Source: Gammaproteobacteria bacterium (lineage in GTDB: Bacteria; Pseudomonadota; Gammaproteobacteria; Thiohalomonadales; Thiohalomonadaceae). From it: a DNA stretch of 40,102 bases. Under the pieces are notes generated by a model. It was not told the origin of the DNA and searched no databases. It was given only the letters and a program-made list of their open reading frames with translations. The stretch's first letter is position 1. Each line of letters begins with the position of its first letter. Positions 15,965 through 25,399 of the stretch are shown piece after piece. A program made the position numbers and the translations under genes. The stretch spans positions 1 to 40,102 of the forward strand of contig JALOAT010000039.1 in NCBI GenBank assembly GCA_023228645.1, read 5' to 3'.

Positions 15965-16680
15965 CCGCGGCCCACTCCCCTGCCAAGCGTCTGGCGTTTT
16001 ATGCCACTCCCGTGCACGAGTGCAGCTATTTGCCGGAACGTCACGCGGTCACGCTGTTCGCCGACCCGCACACGCCCATGAACAACGCGGTCTACAGCGA
16101 ACTGGCGCGCTTCGGTTTCCGGCGCAGCGGCGCTTACGTGTACCGGCCACGCTGCGAAGGCTGCGAGGACTGCATCGCTGTGCGCATCCCGGTGGGCGAA
16201 TTCCGGCCCGACCGTAGTCAGCGCCGCACCTGGGAGCGCAACCGCGACCTGCAGTTGACGGTACGTGGCGCCGTATTCGACGAGGAACACTTCGAGCTCT
16301 ACAAGCGCTACACCCGTGGCCGCCACCCCGGCGGCGGCATGGATTCGGACAGCCCGACCCAGTACCGGCAATTCCTGCTCAGCACCTGGTCGGATACCCG
16401 CTTCGTGGAATTCCGCAAGGACGGCCGGCTACTGGCCGTCGCGGTGGTCGACTGCCTGGACGACGGCTTGTCCGCCATGTACACGTTCTACGACCCCGAC
16501 GAGACCCGTCGCGGCCTTGGCGTGCTGGCGGTGCTTTGGCAGATCGCCGAGGCGCGGCGTCTGGAATTGCCCTGGGTTTATCTGGGGTATCTCATCGAGG
16601 CGTGCCCCAAGATGTCTTATAAGCTCCGCTATCACCCCTTGGAAGGCTTTGTTCAAGGCTCGTGGCGGCGGCTTCCTTGA
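15961..16680 (+). CDS. bpt: Aspartate/glutamate leucyltransferase (Bpt)
   Basis: A 239-aa member of the ATE/Bpt family, which transfers Leu from tRNA to N-terminal Asp or Glu. Conserved parts are HECSYLPERHAVTLFADP, GFRRSGAYVYRPRCEGCEDC with the Cys cluster, and the C-terminal YLGYLIEACPKMSYK with RYHPLEGF. The ATG at 15961 (MTAAHSP) overlapping the aat stop is preferred to an in-frame ATG 27 bases earlier inside aat. With aat it widens the set of N-degrons. ClpS and ClpA are encoded about 0.6-3 kb downstream on the other strand. Confidence 0.95.
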   Translation: MTAAHSPAKRLAFYATPVHECSYLPERHAVTLFADPHTPMNNAVYSELARFGFRRSGAYVYRPRCEGCEDCIAVRIPVGEFRPDRSQRRTWERNRDLQLTVRGAVFDEEHFELYKRYTRGRHPGGGMDSDSPTQYRQFLLSTWSDTRFVEFRKDGRLLAVAVVDCLDDGLSAMYTFYDPDETRRGLGVLAVLWQIAEARRLELPWVYLGYLIEACPKMSYKLRYHPLEGFVQGSWRRLP

Positions 16681-16791
16681 GCTATACCTTGCGCCGGGCG
16701 CAGCCCATGGCCGTTACACTGCTTTATTAAATCCGGCGGATAGTGCATCATTCGCCGCTTTACACGGTTCTCGGGAGCTACACAGGTCCGC

Positions 16792-17010
16792 ATGGCGAAA
16801 GAAGAAGGCATTGAAATGGAAGGCACGGTCGTCGAGACCCTGCCCAACACCATGTTCCGCGTCGAACTGGAAAACGGTCACGTGGTCACCGCTCATATCT
16901 CGGGCAAGATGCGCAAGCACTACATCCGCATCCTCACGGGCGACAAGGTCACCGTGCAGCTCACGCCCTATGACCTGACCAAAGGCCGCATCACCTTCCG
17001 CGCCCGCTGA
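16792..17010 (+). CDS. infA: Translation initiation factor IF-1
   Basis: A 72-aa OB-fold protein, exactly the usual IF-1 length. It starts MAKEEGIEMEGTVVETLPNT and ends RITFRAR, with the conserved GHVVTAHISGKMRKHYIRIL. It binds the 30S A site during initiation. The gap of 111 bases after bpt suggests its own promoter, though none was identified with confidence. A terminator hairpin follows directly. aat-infA adjacency (here with bpt between) is conserved in Enterobacteria. Confidence 0.98.
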   Translation: MAKEEGIEMEGTVVETLPNTMFRVELENGHVVTAHISGKMRKHYIRILTGDKVTVQLTPYDLTKGRITFRAR

Positions 17011-17022
17011 CCCACCCCACGC

Positions 17023-17054
17023 AAAAACGCCCAGCCAAGCCCGGGTGTTTTTTT
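17023..17054 (+). terminator. Rho-independent terminator of infA
   Basis: The stem AAAACGCCC pairs with GGGTGTTTT (one G-T pair) around a 10-base loop and runs into a seven-T tract. It begins 12 bases after the infA stop. Confidence 0.85.
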
Positions 17055-17077
17055 GTCGCGCTTGGGAAGAATAAGAT

Positions 17078-17238
17078 CCAACACAGAGGCGCAGAGACAC
17101 AGAGGCCACAGAGACGAAATCGGTCTGCACGAAAGGAAAACACCCATGCGTGCAGGTCGTTTCCGATGCAGATGCGGAAGCTCTCCAGTACGCCCGTGAT
17201 CCTCGGTTTTCCTCTGTGTCTCTGCGCCTCTGTGTTGG
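17078..17238. repeat. Family B inverted-repeat element, copy 2 (perfect 28-base arms)
   Basis: The 28-base arms at 17078-17105 and 17211-17238 are exact inverse copies, beginning CCAACACAGAGGCGCAGAGA. They flank 105 bases with no recognised gene. It lies between the convergent infA and clpA genes, after the infA terminator, in the same convergent setting as the 1.4-kb copy. Confidence 0.9.
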
Positions 17239-17253
17239 GCTGTTTCTTTTCTC

Positions 17254-19530
17254 TTACACCGGCTCCGCCTCGGCCTGATGCTCCGCCTTGGGCTCCATTT
17301 CGAAGTGGAGCTCGCCCTCCTTGACGGTCACGGTCACGTGGCCGCCGCGCTCCAGTTTGCCGAACAGCAGTTCCTCGGCGAGGGGTTTCTTGATGGTTTC
17401 CTTGATGACGCGCGCCATCGGGCGGGCGCCCATGGCCCTGTCGTAACCGCGTTCGGCCAGCCAGTCGCGGGCGGCCTCGTCCACATCGATGCTGACACCC
17501 TTCTGCTCCAGTTGGCTTTCCAGTTCCAGCAGGAACTTGTCCACCACGCTCTTGATGGTCTTCTGATCCAGCGAATTGAAATGGATGATGGCATCGAGAC
17601 GATTGCGGAACTCCGGCGTGAACAGCCGCTTGATGGCCTCCACGCCGTCTGTCACCGTCTCCTGCTCCGTGAAGCCGATGGAGCGCTTGGCCATCTGCTC
17701 GGCGCCCGCATTGGTGGTCATGACGATGATCACGTTGCGGAAATCCGCCTTACGCCCGTTGTTGTCCGTGAGCGTGCCGTGGTCCATGACCTGTAGCAGC
17801 AGGTTGAACACTTCCGGGTGCGCCTTCTCAATTTCGTCCAGCAGCAGCACCGCATGGGGGTGCTTGGTGATGGCCTCGGTGAGCAGACCGCCCTGGTCGA
17901 AGCCCACGTAACCCGGCGGCGCACCGATGAGGCGCGAGACCGTGTGGCGCTCCATGTACTCCGACATGTCGAAGCGCACCAGCTCGATGCCCAGGATACG
18001 GGCGAGCTGACGCGTCACCTCGGTCTTGCCGACACCGGTGGGGCCGGCGAACAGGAACGAAGCGATGGGCTTGTCCTCGGTGCCGAGCCCGGAACGGGCC
18101 ATCTTGATGGCCGAGGCGAGCGCGTCAATGGCCTGATCCTGCCCGTAGATCATCAATTTCAGATCCCGTTCCAATTTCTTGAGCGCATCGCGATCCGAGG
18201 TGGACACCGTCTTCGGGGGGACGCGCGCCATCTTGGCCACCACCGATTCGATCTCGCGGGTGCCGATGGTGCGCTTGCGCCGGGACGGCGGTTGCAGACG
18301 CTGGCTGGCGCCGGCCTCGTCAATGACGTCGATGGCCTTATCCGGCAGGTGCCGGTCGCTGATGTAGCGGCCCGCCAGTTCCGCCGCATGGCGCAGGGCC
18401 TGGCGGGTGTACTTGACGTCGTGGTGCTCCTCGAAGCGGGTCTTGAGCCCGTGGAGGATTTGCACCGTCTCTTCCACGGAAGGCTCGCTCACGTCGATCT
18501 TCTGAAAACGACGCGCCAGGGCGCGGTCCTTCTCGAAAATGCCACGGTATTCCTGATACGTGGTGGAGCCGATGCACTTCATGTCACCCGAAGCCAGCAC
18601 GGGCTTGATGAGGTTAGAGGCGTCCATGGCCCCGCCCGAGGCGGCACCCGCACCGATGATGGTGTGGATCTCATCAATGAACAGGATCGCGCCCTTCTCT
18701 TTCTTGAGTTGGGCAAGCACGGCCTTCAGGCGCTTTTCGAAGTCGCCGCGGTACTTGGTGCCGGCGAGCAGCGCACCCAGATCGAGGGCGTAGATGGTGC
18801 TCTTGCCGAGCACCTCGGGCACGTCGCCGTCGACAATCTTCTTGGCCAGGCCCTCGGCGATAGCGGTCTTGCCCACGCCGGCCTCGCCCACGAACAGCGG
18901 GTTGTTCTTGCGGCGGCGGCACAGCACCTGGATGGTGCGCTCCACTTCGTCCTTGCGGCCAATGAGCGGGTCGATCTTGCCCTGGCGCGCCAGCTGGTTC
19001 AGGTTGACGGCATAGGACTCCAGCGGGCTGCGATTGCTTTCGGTACCCGCCTCCTCCTCGCCCTCGCCGCCGACGGATTCGCCGCTGTCCTCGTCCTCGC
19101 TCTTGGAAATCCCATGGGAGATGTAGTTGATGACGTCCAGGCGCGACACGTTGTGCTTGTTGAGGAAGTAGACCGCCTGGGATTCCTTCTCGGAAAAGAT
19201 GGCCACCAGCACATTGGCGCCATTGGTTTCCTTCTTCTCGGAGGACTGCACGTGAAACACCGCGCGCTGGAGCACGCGCTGGAAGCCGAGCGTCGGCTGG
19301 ATGTCGCGGTCGGTGTTGACCGGCAGCAGCGGCACAGTCTGGTCGATGAAGGCCTCCAGTTCGCCACGCAGCTTGTCCATATCCACCCCGCAGGCGCGCA
19401 GCACCGGCGCTGCCGACGGATTGTCGAGCAGGGCAAGCAGCAGGTGCTCCACAGTCATGAATTCGTGGCGCCGTTCCCTGGCCCGTTTGAAGGCGCTGTT
19501 CAGGGTGAATTCAAGCTCTTTGCTCAACAT
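17254..19530 (-). CDS. clpA: ATP-dependent Clp protease ATP-binding subunit ClpA
   Basis: A 758-aa double AAA+ unfoldase that feeds substrates to ClpP. The N-domain starts MLSKELEFTLNSAFKRARER and contains EFMTVEHLLLALLDNPSA. D1 Walker A is GEAGVGKTAIAEGLA with Walker B ILFIDEIHTIIGAG. D2 has GPTGVGKTEVTRQLA and LLLDEIEKAHPEVFN. The ClpP-docking loop is RSIGFTEQ (IGF). The start at 19530 is chosen over an in-frame extension to 19566 because it matches ClpA N-termini and has GGAG 7 bases upstream. clpS lies 14 bases upstream. Confidence 0.98.
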   Translation of the reverse strand: MLSKELEFTLNSAFKRARERRHEFMTVEHLLLALLDNPSAAPVLRACGVDMDKLRGELEAFIDQTVPLLPVNTDRDIQPTLGFQRVLQRAVFHVQSSEKKETNGANVLVAIFSEKESQAVYFLNKHNVSRLDVINYISHGISKSEDEDSGESVGGEGEEEAGTESNRSPLESYAVNLNQLARQGKIDPLIGRKDEVERTIQVLCRRRKNNPLFVGEAGVGKTAIAEGLAKKIVDGDVPEVLGKSTIYALDLGALLAGTKYRGDFEKRLKAVLAQLKKEKGAILFIDEIHTIIGAGAASGGAMDASNLIKPVLASGDMKCIGSTTYQEYRGIFEKDRALARRFQKIDVSEPSVEETVQILHGLKTRFEEHHDVKYTRQALRHAAELAGRYISDRHLPDKAIDVIDEAGASQRLQPPSRRKRTIGTREIESVVAKMARVPPKTVSTSDRDALKKLERDLKLMIYGQDQAIDALASAIKMARSGLGTEDKPIASFLFAGPTGVGKTEVTRQLARILGIELVRFDMSEYMERHTVSRLIGAPPGYVGFDQGGLLTEAITKHPHAVLLLDEIEKAHPEVFNLLLQVMDHGTLTDNNGRKADFRNVIIVMTTNAGAEQMAKRSIGFTEQETVTDGVEAIKRLFTPEFRNRLDAIIHFNSLDQKTIKSVVDKFLLELESQLEQKGVSIDVDEAARDWLAERGYDRAMGARPMARVIKETIKKPLAEELLFGKLERGGHVTVTVKEGELHFEMEPKAEHQAEAEPV

Positions 19531-19544
19531 GTCGATGCTCCGGA

Positions 19545-19862
19545 CTAACCCGCCTCCATGGTACACATCAAAGGATGCTGGTTCTGGCGCGAGTAGTCGT
19601 TGACCTGGGCCACTTTTGTCTCCGCCACCTCCCGCGTGAAGACGCCGCAGACCGCCTTGCCCTGGGTATGGACGGTCAGCATGATCCGGGTCGCCTTCGG
19701 CCGGTCCATGCCGAAGAACGCCTCAAGAACATGGACGACGAACTCCATGGGAGTGTAGTCGTCGTTTAACAGTAACACCTTGTACATGGGCGGCCGCTGA
19801 AGCTTGGGCTTGCTCTCTTCGACGGCCAATCCACCGGTTTTGTCAGGTTGATGTTCGCTCAT
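19545..19862 (-). CDS. clpS: ClpS, N-end rule adaptor of ClpAP
   Basis: A 105-aa adaptor that binds N-terminal Leu, Phe, Trp and Tyr and delivers such proteins to ClpA. The N-degron pocket is in MYKVLLLNDDYTPMEFVVHV, and the ClpA-contact helix is DRPKATRIMLTVHTQGKAV. The flexible N-terminal extension (MSEHQPDKTGGLAVEESKPK) is typical. ATG 19862 gives the usual length; an in-frame start at 19910 would add 16 residues. It is probably transcribed with clpA. The cspD gene often beside clpS is not seen. Confidence 0.96.
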   Translation of the reverse strand: MSEHQPDKTGGLAVEESKPKLQRPPMYKVLLLNDDYTPMEFVVHVLEAFFGMDRPKATRIMLTVHTQGKAVCGVFTREVAETKVAQVNDYSRQNQHPLMCTMEAG

Positions 19863-20035
19863 TGCACGAAATGCACGCGGAGGCGCAGTAAAGGTATCGG
19901 CGCGCGGCAAGAAATCCGAAGGTTCCCGCCGTTCGATGACGGGTTGGTTTGAGTATTCAGGAATCCGCGGCTTTCGACAAGCTTGCTCCCCGTCAGAGGT
20001 TAGAGAGCTTGTGCGCCGGAAAATTCAAGGGGAAG

Positions 20036-20060
20036 AAGGACGGCCGTTGCGGCCGTCCTT
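20036..20060 (-). terminator. Hairpin downstream of icd, probable terminator
   Basis: A perfect 11-base stem (AAGGACGGCCG and CGGCCGTCCTT) closes on a 3-base loop. On the minus strand it is followed by a pyrimidine-rich CTTCTTCCCCTTG rather than a pure T run. It lies 15 bases past the icd stop. Confidence 0.65.
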
Positions 20061-20074
20061 CGCAGTGAAGCAGG

Positions 20075-21334
<1,260 letters not shown>

Positions 21335-21363
21335 GGAGACTCCGGGGCTGTGCGGAAAGCCGT

Positions 21364-24252
21364 TCATTCTACCCGCGCGGCCGCACAGCGGGAACCCGCG
21401 AGGATGGCAGGGTAGCCTGCCAGTTCGGGCACCCCTGTGTAGTAGCCCTGGGCGAAATCGACACTGAGTTCTCGAATGACCTCGAGCGCCCTGGCGCTAC
21501 CCACGAATTCGGCGACCGTCCACTTGCCCATGGCATGGGCGATCTCGTTCATGGAGCGCACCATGGCAAGGTGCAAGGGATCCTGGTCGATATTGCGCAC
21601 GAACGAACCGTCGATCTTCACGAAATCCACCGGCAGGTCTTTCAGGTAGGCGAAGGAGCTGTAGCCCGCACCAAAGTCGTCCAGCGCGGTGCGGCAACCC
21701 AGTGCGCGCAGTCGCTCAAGCAGGACGCTGGCTGCGGCGAGGTCGGCAATGGCGCTGGTTTCCGTGATTTCGAAGGTGAGCCGTTCGGGTGCGACGCGGT
21801 GACGGTCGAGCGCCGCGGTGAGGTGCTCGACGAACCCCGGATCGCCCATGGTCATGCCCGACAGGTTGAGACTGAAATGCTCCTCACCCCCGCGCTTGGC
21901 AAGCAGGGCAATGGCATGCTCCACCACCCAGCCGTCGATATCCACGATGAGACCAAAGCGCTCCGCCGCAGGAATGAAACCCGATGGCATGATGATGCTG
22001 CCGTCCGGATCCAGCATGCGCAGCAGCACCTCATGGCTGACCACCCGCCCGCTCTGTACATCCACGATAGGCTGTAGCGCAAAGTCGAACCGGTTCGCCT
22101 CGATGCTTTGCTTGATGGTGCGCGCCCAACTCATGTCGGCGCTCATGTCGACGAGGCTCTGATTGTCGTCAAGCCGGTATACGTGCACGCAATTGCGTCC
22201 CGCGCGCTTAGCCATGTGGCAGGACAGGTCTGCGCGCGCCATCAGGTCTTCCTTGGTGCGGATCTCGGTCACCAACATGGCCACGCCAATCGAGCAGCCG
22301 ATGTCGATGAGCCGTCCGTCCTCCCGAAAGGTGTAGTCGGCCATGGTCTGGCGGTAGGAATCGGCGACGCCGCGCGCCGTGTCTTCGTTCACATCGAACA
22401 GAAGTACCGCGAATTCATCGCCGCCGAGTCGCGCCAGGATGTCACCGCGCCGGGAGCGTTTTTGCAGGATCCCTGCCACCTCGATGAGCAACCTGTCGCC
22501 GGCCAGGTGCCCCAGCGTATCGTTCACGAATTTGAAGTTGTCCAGATCGATATAAAGCAAGGCGCAATCGAGCCCCCCCTGGCGACGGGCGCGCTCAACG
22601 ACCCGTTCCAACTCGTCGAGGAAATACTGACGGTTGTACAGGCCGGTGAGGGAATCGTGTTCGGCGAGCTGGCGCAGGTGGTCCAGCATGGCCTTGCGCT
22701 CGCTAATGTCGGAAACGATGGCCGTGAAGTGTCGCCGCCCGTCCAGCACGAGTTCAGTCACCTTGATGGACATGGGGAACAGGGCGCCGTCCCTGCGCTG
22801 GGCCGTCACGTTCACCTCGGTACCGAGGATCCGCCCCGTACCGGCCTCGAGATAGCGCTGGATGTAGCCGTCGTGCTCTGCACGGACGGGGTGGGGCATG
22901 AGCATGGACACGTTCCGCCCGATCACCTCTTCCGCGCGATACTGGAACAGCTGTTCCGCGGCGTTGTTGAAAGTGCCGATACAACCTTGCTGGTCGACGG
23001 TGATGATGCCTTCACCGACATTGTCCAGGATGGCGGCAAGCCGTGTCTCCCTCGCGTACACCTGCCGCTGCATGTCGCGGAACGCCGCGAGCACGGTATC
23101 GATTTCGTGCGCGGCGGTGCGCAGCAGCGGTGTGTAGGACGCACCCTGCTCCAGGGCGCGCAACGCATTGGTCAGTTGCCCCATGGGACGGCGGATCAAG
23201 AATTCATAGGACAGGTTGGTGAGCAGAATGAAACCAGCGACCAGCGCCGTCACCAGCCAGACAAACCCGGACATGACGCCGGTGACATCAAGGGACTCCT
23301 GCACGGCGCTTTCGGTGAGCGTCGCGAGGCGGGCATCCACAGCGCCAATGTGCGCCCAGACGTCTGCAAAATGCGGCTTGAGACGTTCGCGGAGGAACGG
23401 CACATCGGTGCGCCAGCGATTGGACTCGTACAAAGCCACCACATCGCGGAAGTCCCGCCCGAAATCGCTGCGCACGCGGCGCATGTGCTCCATGGCGTCG
23501 GTCTCCGCAAGTCCGAGCTTGCCCGCGGCTTCTAACGCCGTGAGCCGCGCAAGAGTCTTGTCCAGCGCCGCCATGTACTTGTCACGGTTTTCCAACTGCT
23601 GGCGCAACACGTCCTGGGGCTGACCGAATACGCCGGAGCGTGTGGCAAAATACATGCGCACCACGGCGATCTGCTGCAACCAGAAATAGCGTGCGTCCTG
23701 GAACAGCCGCATGATCTCGGGCTGCGCTTCGGGCGCGTGGTCCAGTTCGGCGATAAGCGCATCCGCGATGCCAATGAAGCGCAGATGGTTCGGATGCAGG
23801 CGCGTGGAGATGATGCGGGAAACCGGATAGCGCGTCTCCACCCGTGACAACAGGACGAGCAGTTCGCGGGCGTCCCTATCGATGGCGGCGATGGCGTCGC
23901 GCAGGCGTTGCACCTGGCCGAGCAGTTCCGCATCGCTGCGTACCCCGGCCAGCATGTGCAGTGTTTCAGCGCCAATTCGCGCCCGCTCGAGTGCTGCCTC
24001 GGCGGTCAGGCGCTGACCATCGTCCATGAGCACCGCGTATTGGTACAGGCTGCCCTCGGCATCATAGAGGGCAATCCTGAGCTCGGCGAGAATCTGCCCC
24101 AGTTCAGCATGGCCTTCGCTTGTCTGCTGAGAGCGCGCCAGGGAGGACTTCACAAGCCCATTGAGGTACACGGCCGCAGTGAGCAAGCCGAAAAAGAGCA
24201 CGATCGACAGAATGACGATGCGCCCTCGCAGGCTTCCTAGCCCCAGGGTCAT
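21364..24252 (-). CDS. Membrane PAS-GGDEF-EAL cyclic-di-GMP protein
   Basis: A 962-aa bifunctional c-di-GMP enzyme candidate. TM1 is at about residues 11-31, a helical periplasmic sensor region spans about 33-325, and TM2 is about 325-347 (GFVWLVTALVAGFILLTNLS). A HAMP-like linker follows, then PAS (about 410-530, ILDNVGEGIITVDQQGCIGT). GGDEF (about 545-705) has intact RLGGDEFAVLLFD. EAL (about 725-950) reads HEVLLR in place of EALLR but keeps the Glu, DDFGAGYSSF, KIDGSFVRN and the late catalytic Glu in VAEFVG, so it could be active. The signal sensed is unknown. Its stop lies about 30 bases upstream of the icd start, so readthrough into icd is possible. Confidence 0.92.
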   Translation of the reverse strand: MTLGLGSLRGRIVILSIVLFFGLLTAAVYLNGLVKSSLARSQQTSEGHAELGQILAELRIALYDAEGSLYQYAVLMDDGQRLTAEAALERARIGAETLHMLAGVRSDAELLGQVQRLRDAIAAIDRDARELLVLLSRVETRYPVSRIISTRLHPNHLRFIGIADALIAELDHAPEAQPEIMRLFQDARYFWLQQIAVVRMYFATRSGVFGQPQDVLRQQLENRDKYMAALDKTLARLTALEAAGKLGLAETDAMEHMRRVRSDFGRDFRDVVALYESNRWRTDVPFLRERLKPHFADVWAHIGAVDARLATLTESAVQESLDVTGVMSGFVWLVTALVAGFILLTNLSYEFLIRRPMGQLTNALRALEQGASYTPLLRTAAHEIDTVLAAFRDMQRQVYARETRLAAILDNVGEGIITVDQQGCIGTFNNAAEQLFQYRAEEVIGRNVSMLMPHPVRAEHDGYIQRYLEAGTGRILGTEVNVTAQRRDGALFPMSIKVTELVLDGRRHFTAIVSDISERKAMLDHLRQLAEHDSLTGLYNRQYFLDELERVVERARRQGGLDCALLYIDLDNFKFVNDTLGHLAGDRLLIEVAGILQKRSRRGDILARLGGDEFAVLLFDVNEDTARGVADSYRQTMADYTFREDGRLIDIGCSIGVAMLVTEIRTKEDLMARADLSCHMAKRAGRNCVHVYRLDDNQSLVDMSADMSWARTIKQSIEANRFDFALQPIVDVQSGRVVSHEVLLRMLDPDGSIIMPSGFIPAAERFGLIVDIDGWVVEHAIALLAKRGGEEHFSLNLSGMTMGDPGFVEHLTAALDRHRVAPERLTFEITETSAIADLAAASVLLERLRALGCRTALDDFGAGYSSFAYLKDLPVDFVKIDGSFVRNIDQDPLHLAMVRSMNEIAHAMGKWTVAEFVGSARALEVIRELSVDFAQGYYTGVPELAGYPAILAGSRCAAARVE

Positions 24253-24274
24253 AACGATTGTGTTTTCCTGCCGA

Positions 24275-24304
24275 TTACGGGCTGCGGCATAAATTCTTTA
24301 TACT
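24275..24304 (+). promoter_or_regulatory. Candidate sigma70 promoter of the rluE-nudJ-mnmA-hflD operon
   Basis: TTACGG (24275-24280) and a strong TATACT (24299-24304) are 18 bases apart, 48 bases before the rluE start. They lie in the divergent gap with the GGDEF-EAL gene. Confidence 0.5.
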
Positions 24305-24351
24305 GCACCGAGTCTAACATAGAAAGCCGAACCCGCCCGTGGGTTGGCGCC

Positions 24352-25005
24352 ATGCCCAAGGTCCTCCTGTTCAACAAGCCCTATGGCGTCCTTACGCAGT
24401 TCACCGACGCCGAGGGCAGAACCACCCTCAAGGCCTTCGTGGACGTGCCCGGCGTGCGCCCTGCCGGTCGTCTCGACATGGACAGCGAAGGCCTGCTGGT
24501 CCTGACCGACGTGGGCGCCTTGCAGGCGCGACTGGCCGAGCCGCGCCACAAGGTGGAAAAGACCTACTGGGTGCAGGTGGAAGGTGAACCGGACGACGCG
24601 GCCCTCGCCCGCTTGCGTGCGGGTGTGGTGCTGCGCGATGGGCCCACACTGCCGGCACACGTGCGGCGCATCGCCGAGCCGGCCCTCTGGCCACGCGACC
24701 CGCCCATCCGCTACCGTGCCGCGATCCCGACCGCCTGGCTCGAACTGCGCATCCGCGAAGGGCGCAATCGCCAGGTGCGGCGCATGACCGCGGCGGTCGG
24801 ACTGCCCACGCTGCGCCTGGTGCGCTACGCCATCGGCCCGTGGACACTGGACGGTCTGGCACCGGGGAACTGGCGCGAAGTCGCGGAGAGCGAGTGGCGG
24901 GCGCTGCTGCCGGAGCGCCCGAACCGAAGGATGAAACCGAGCCAACATGAGCGCAAACCGAATCTGGAAACCACACGCCACCGTGGCCGCCGTCATCGAA
25001 CGTGA
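24352..25005 (+). CDS. rluE: 23S rRNA pseudouridine synthase RluE
   Basis: A 217-aa RsuA/RluB/E/F-family pseudouridine synthase without the N-terminal S4 domain, as in RluE (U2457 in E. coli). The start is MPKVLLFNKPYGVLTQFTD. The catalytic Asp is in GRLDMDSEGLLVLTD, and the basic motif is LRIREGRNRQVRRMTAAVGL. The C-terminal 20 residues are Arg-rich (RRMKPSQHERK onward) and lie where the frame runs 59 bases into nudJ. That tail is longer than I would expect. First gene of a four-gene operon that matches E. coli order. Confidence 0.93.
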   Translation: MPKVLLFNKPYGVLTQFTDAEGRTTLKAFVDVPGVRPAGRLDMDSEGLLVLTDVGALQARLAEPRHKVEKTYWVQVEGEPDDAALARLRAGVVLRDGPTLPAHVRRIAEPALWPRDPPIRYRAAIPTAWLELRIREGRNRQVRRMTAAVGLPTLRLVRYAIGPWTLDGLAPGNWREVAESEWRALLPERPNRRMKPSQHERKPNLETTRHRGRRHRT

Positions 25006-25399
25006 CGGCCGCTTCCTGCTCGTCGAGGAGGCCATCAACGGCGAGATCATCTATAACCAGCCCGCCGGCCACCTGGAAGAAGGCGAAAGCCTCATTGCCG
25101 CAACGGTGCGCGAAGTGCTGGAGGAAACTGCCCGCCACTTCACGCCCGAGGCCGTGGTGGGCGTGTATCGCTGGCGCAACCCCCATTCGGGCGTCACATT
25201 TCTGCGCATCGCGCTGACGGGTACCTGCTCCGAGCCCGAACCCGACCGCACCCTCGACGAAGGCGTATTGGCTGCACGCTGGTTCACGCGCGAGCAGGCG
25301 GCGCGCCTCAAGCTGCGTGCGCCCATGGTGTTGCGCTGCATGGATGATTATCTGGCAGGCGCCCGGCATCCCCTCTCCCTGCTCGTCGATCTCCCATGA
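24947..25399 (+). CDS. nudJ: Nudix hydrolase NudJ (phosphatase for NTP/HMP-PP)
   Basis: A 150-aa Nudix protein. The box GHLEEGESLIAATVREVLEE follows the G-x5-E-x7-R-E-U-x-E-E pattern, with Ala at the usual final Gly. The start MSANRIWKPHATVAAVIERD and the partner segment IYNQPAGHLEEGE are typical of NudJ, which hydrolyses nucleoside tri- and diphosphates and HMP pyrophosphate in E. coli. It overlaps rluE by 59 bases and mnmA by four, as expected for the rluE-nudJ-mnmA operon. Confidence 0.92.
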   Translation: MSANRIWKPHATVAAVIERDGRFLLVEEAINGEIIYNQPAGHLEEGESLIAATVREVLEETARHFTPEAVVGVYRWRNPHSGVTFLRIALTGTCSEPEPDRTLDEGVLAARWFTREQAARLKLRAPMVLRCMDDYLAGARHPLSLLVDLP

